Shown here piece after piece: positions 19,056 through 21,423 of a stretch of DNA of 21,423 bases. Within the stretch, counting starts at the first letter, position 1. Every line of letters begins with the position of its first letter. A program made the translations under genes and the position numbers. The DNA comes from a virus. Location of the stretch: the IMG/VR virus record IMGVR_UViG_3300034682_000108, positions 1 through 21,423 of that record. One strand, written 5' to 3'. The notes beneath the pieces were generated by a model, which was not told where the DNA came from, ran no database searches, and was given only the letters and a program-made list of their open reading frames with translations.

Positions 19056-21389
19056 TTAATACTGCGGCTGGCCGAGGAACGATCCGCGCAGGTCGGCAGC
19101 GCTCTGCCGCTCGCGCTCGCGCAGCGCCTTGTTGAACATTTCCGTGAACTCGAGCGCGCCGGCTTGCGGTGGCGCCTGCAGCACGACGCTGTAGCTGTTG
19201 TGCTGCACGACGTTCGGCCGGTTCTGCGCTGCCGTGGCCGCCTCGCTGGCTGCCCTTGCTGCGTCAGCCGCTGCAGCGCTTGCGCCGCCTCCCTGTTCGG
19301 CCACGTAGTCCTTGACCCAGCCTTCCAGGCGATCAGGGCGCGCCGTGTCCACGGTGCCGAACTGATACCAGGGACGCTTTTCCTGAAACGCCTTTTCCAG
19401 GGTCTCGCGGCCGTAGAGCTGCATCAGCTCGGCTCGCTTGGCTCGCTCTGCCTCCGCAGACTTCGCCAGGATGGCGTCTTCCTGCGGGCTGGTGCTGTTG
19501 GCCAGGCCAACGGCCAGGCCCAGGGGACCGCCACCACGCACCAGGGTTCCCAGCACTCCGCCTGCCGCGACGCTCCCACCTCCGGCCGCCGCGGCACCGG
19601 CAGCAGCGCCAGCCGCCACACCGCCGCCTTTGGTCAGCAGCTGCCACAGACCGGTGGCCGCGATACCGGCAGCCAGCGCGCTGAGGGCCGTTCCCGCCGC
19701 GTAGGCCCCTGCCGTCACGCCCGGGAACTTCTCGGCCATGCCGTTGGCAGCCTCCAGCACCTTGCCCAGCGGCCCGGCCAGCTCGTTGTAGGCCTGCTCG
19801 TTGGCGCGGTTCAGCGAGTTCGCGGCGTCCACTGCCTTCGCCCAGGTCTCGCCGCGGATGTTCGCGCTGGACTGGCTGACGGCACCGGCGGAATTGCCGA
19901 TGCCCTCGCGCAGCCCGATCATTTCCTGGCGGCCGTACAGCGAAGCCAGGGCGCCCATCAGGGCCTGGCGGTCGGCGATGAACTCGCCGAGCTTGCTGCC
20001 CTCGGCGATGCTGGCCATGGCCTCCAGCGTGGTGCGGCGCTCTGCGTCACTGCCGGCGCTGGCGATGCGCTTCTGCAGCTTCTGGTAACGCTTGTCGCCG
20101 GACATCTCGCGCTCCATCAGCATGGCGAAGGCGTCGATCTGGCTGACGCCCTTCTCGCGCATGTTGATGGCGTAGCCCGACCAGTCGAATTGTGGCTGCC
20201 CCTTCTTGTTGGCCACGAACGGATCGCCCTTGCGCAGTGTCACGTTGTCGGCCATCGACTTCGCGAATTCCCGGCTGGTGAACTTCTGCAGCAGGTTGAC
20301 GACGTTGTTCCCGGCTTCCTCGGGCGTGCCGGCCGTCTTCATGGCCACCTGGTTGAAGGCCAGCAGGTCGGTCAGGCCCTGGGTTCCACTCATGCCGGCG
20401 GCACGTGCCAGGGCAAGCTGGTTCGGCAGGGACTTCGCCATGTCGCGCAGCTCGAAGTTGCCGAGCTGGCCGGCGCGCAGCAGCTTGTCGAACTGGCTGC
20501 CTGGGTCAGTGATGCCGAAGTTCTTCAGCGCGATGGCGGTCTTGGCAATATCGTCGGCACTGGCGCCACTGGCGAACGCCGTGCGGCTGACGTCGCCCAT
20601 CTGCTTCAGCGCGTCCTCAAACCCGAACTTGCCGGACGCGATCAGCGTGTTCAGCGCCGCCGCGGCGTCCTCGCGCTTGCCGCCGCCGGACTTCAGGGCG
20701 ACGTTGATGGCGTCGCTGATCTGCGTCTTTGCTGCGCGGTAGGCCTCGGGGCCCTCCCCTGCCGCCGCGGTGTCGGCCATGTACGACAGCTGCTCGTCGT
20801 AGGTCATGGCCTTGCGGCCTGGCATTGCCAGGACTGCGCCTGCAGCCGTGACGCCGGCGGCCGTGCCTGCAATGCCGCGCCAGGTTGCGCCCATGGCCGA
20901 CACGATGCGCTGCTGCCGCTGCAGGGACTTCTCCAGGCGCTCATGCTGCGTCTGCGTGGTCTGCAGCTTGGCCTTCAGCTTGTCGTACTCGGTGCCCAGC
21001 TTGCCTGTGTGCACGCCGGCGCGCTGCAGCTCGCGCGACATTTCGCCGAGGCGAGTGCGTTGGCGCGCGAACTGCTCGCTGGCACGGCCCACGGCGGCGT
21101 CCAGGCGCCCCAGCTCGCGCGTCTGCTGCTTAGTCGGGGCGCCCTGGGCGCTGATCGCCTGGCGGAAGGCGTCGGCCTTTACCTTGGCGGCCTGCCACTG
21201 ATAGCCGGCCTGCTTCACGGCCTCCTGCTGGCGGCGGTAGGCGTCGATGTTGCCCATCGCCTTGCTCGTCGCGTCGGCGGTCTTGCCGAGGTTCTTCAGG
21301 CGTGTGTCTGCCGTCTGGAACGCTGCCGAAAAGCCCTGTCCCAGTTGGCTGACAATCGAAACCTGAACCGTGCTCTTGGCCAGGGACAT
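19056..21389 (-). CDS. T: Tail tape measure protein (P2 gpT-like)
   Basis: A 777-aa protein; AAGGGGAAGG lies just before the ATG at 21387-21389. Residues 30-165 are a long coiled coil rich in Lys, Gln and Arg. Hydrophobic stretches occur at about 165-190 and 565-650 (Gly/Ala-rich). The middle part, with YDEQLSYMADTAA and ASGASADDIAKTAIALKNFGI, is the minor-tail/tape-measure domain. The protein sets tail length and is expelled into the host during infection. Order T-U-X-D identifies a P2-type contractile tail. Upstream genes (such as gpE with its frameshift in P2) would lie beyond the right edge. Confidence 0.92.
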   Translation of the reverse strand: MSLAKSTVQVSIVSQLGQGFSAAFQTADTRLKNLGKTADATSKAMGNIDAYRRQQEAVKQAGYQWQAAKVKADAFRQAISAQGAPTKQQTRELGRLDAAVGRASEQFARQRTRLGEMSRELQRAGVHTGKLGTEYDKLKAKLQTTQTQHERLEKSLQRQQRIVSAMGATWRGIAGTAAGVTAAGAVLAMPGRKAMTYDEQLSYMADTAAAGEGPEAYRAAKTQISDAINVALKSGGGKREDAAAALNTLIASGKFGFEDALKQMGDVSRTAFASGASADDIAKTAIALKNFGITDPGSQFDKLLRAGQLGNFELRDMAKSLPNQLALARAAGMSGTQGLTDLLAFNQVAMKTAGTPEEAGNNVVNLLQKFTSREFAKSMADNVTLRKGDPFVANKKGQPQFDWSGYAINMREKGVSQIDAFAMLMEREMSGDKRYQKLQKRIASAGSDAERRTTLEAMASIAEGSKLGEFIADRQALMGALASLYGRQEMIGLREGIGNSAGAVSQSSANIRGETWAKAVDAANSLNRANEQAYNELAGPLGKVLEAANGMAEKFPGVTAGAYAAGTALSALAAGIAATGLWQLLTKGGGVAAGAAAGAAAAGGGSVAAGGVLGTLVRGGGPLGLAVGLANSTSPQEDAILAKSAEAERAKRAELMQLYGRETLEKAFQEKRPWYQFGTVDTARPDRLEGWVKDYVAEQGGGASAAAADAARAASEAATAAQNRPNVVQHNSYSVVLQAPPQAGALEFTEMFNKALRERERQSAADLRGSFLGQPQY

Positions 21390-21423
21390 GGCCTTCCCCT
21401 TATGAAAAACGGGGCACCTAGGC

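Noticed and set aside
21402-21423. Possible terminator 3' arm (GGTGCCCCG then TTTTT on the minus strand) upstream of the tape measure gene
   Set aside because: The other arm would lie outside the window, so the hairpin cannot be confirmed.

Overview
This window is phage DNA from end to end: a prophage or a temperate phage genome. It is high in GC, with strongly C/G-ending codons. That, plus the mix of families (P2-type tail genes, a GH19 endolysin, a DUF2514-like spanin and an early region with exonuclease, RecA-core ATPase and SSB), suggests a host among the Burkholderiales. A Comamonadaceae-like host would fit best, but this is inference from style; no host gene, tRNA or rRNA is visible.

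Layout, left to right. (1) 1-3578, minus strand: a sliding-clamp-like protein cut by the window edge, three small proteins, an RdgC-family protein and a GHKL-type ATPase with a degenerate nucleotide-binding box. (2) 3582-3653: a promoter/operator gap. (3) 3654-9465, minus strand: an early operon starting with an XRE regulator at 9465 and running through a DUF4406 protein, a C5 cytosine methyltransferase, small zinc-binding-like proteins, a PD-(D/E)XK protein, an SF2 helicase, a VRR-NUC nuclease and a small unknown. (4) 9466-9594: divergent promoter region with operators. (5) 9595-12469, plus strand: a recombination operon (RecE/YqaJ-like exonuclease, small protein, Sak4-like RecA-core ATPase, SSB) closed by a terminator at 12499-12523. 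(6) 12540-13061: an AT-richer stretch with a doubtful small ORF and an HTH gene, then a terminator. (7) 13062-13376: a repeat-rich gap before the tyrosine integrase (13377-14711). (8) 14693-21389, minus strand: late genes read right to left: tape measure, gpU, an unknown tail protein, gpX, gpD, holin-like proteins, GH19 endolysin and a nested Rz/Rz1-type spanin pair, ending in a terminator inside the 3' end of the convergent integrase.

How it works together. The plus-strand cassette makes single strands (exonuclease), coats them (SSB) and anneals or pairs them (Sak4-like). The minus-strand early operon supplies DNA modification, nucleases and a helicase. The late operon builds the lower part of a contractile tail and lyses the cell. 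A recurrent 13-bp operator, TTTAC-N3-GTRAA, sits in the same geometry against a -10 box at two early promoters 6 kb apart, suggesting a single regulator controls both. The most notable items are this shared operator module, the GHKL ATPase/RdgC pair, the repeat-built target domain of the methyltransferase, the repeat cluster in front of the integrase, the central position of the integrase, and a 21-residue Trp-rich mini-ORF in the lysis cassette. I do not see a clear-cut new defence or anti-defence system; the GHKL-RdgC unit is the best candidate for unexplained function.
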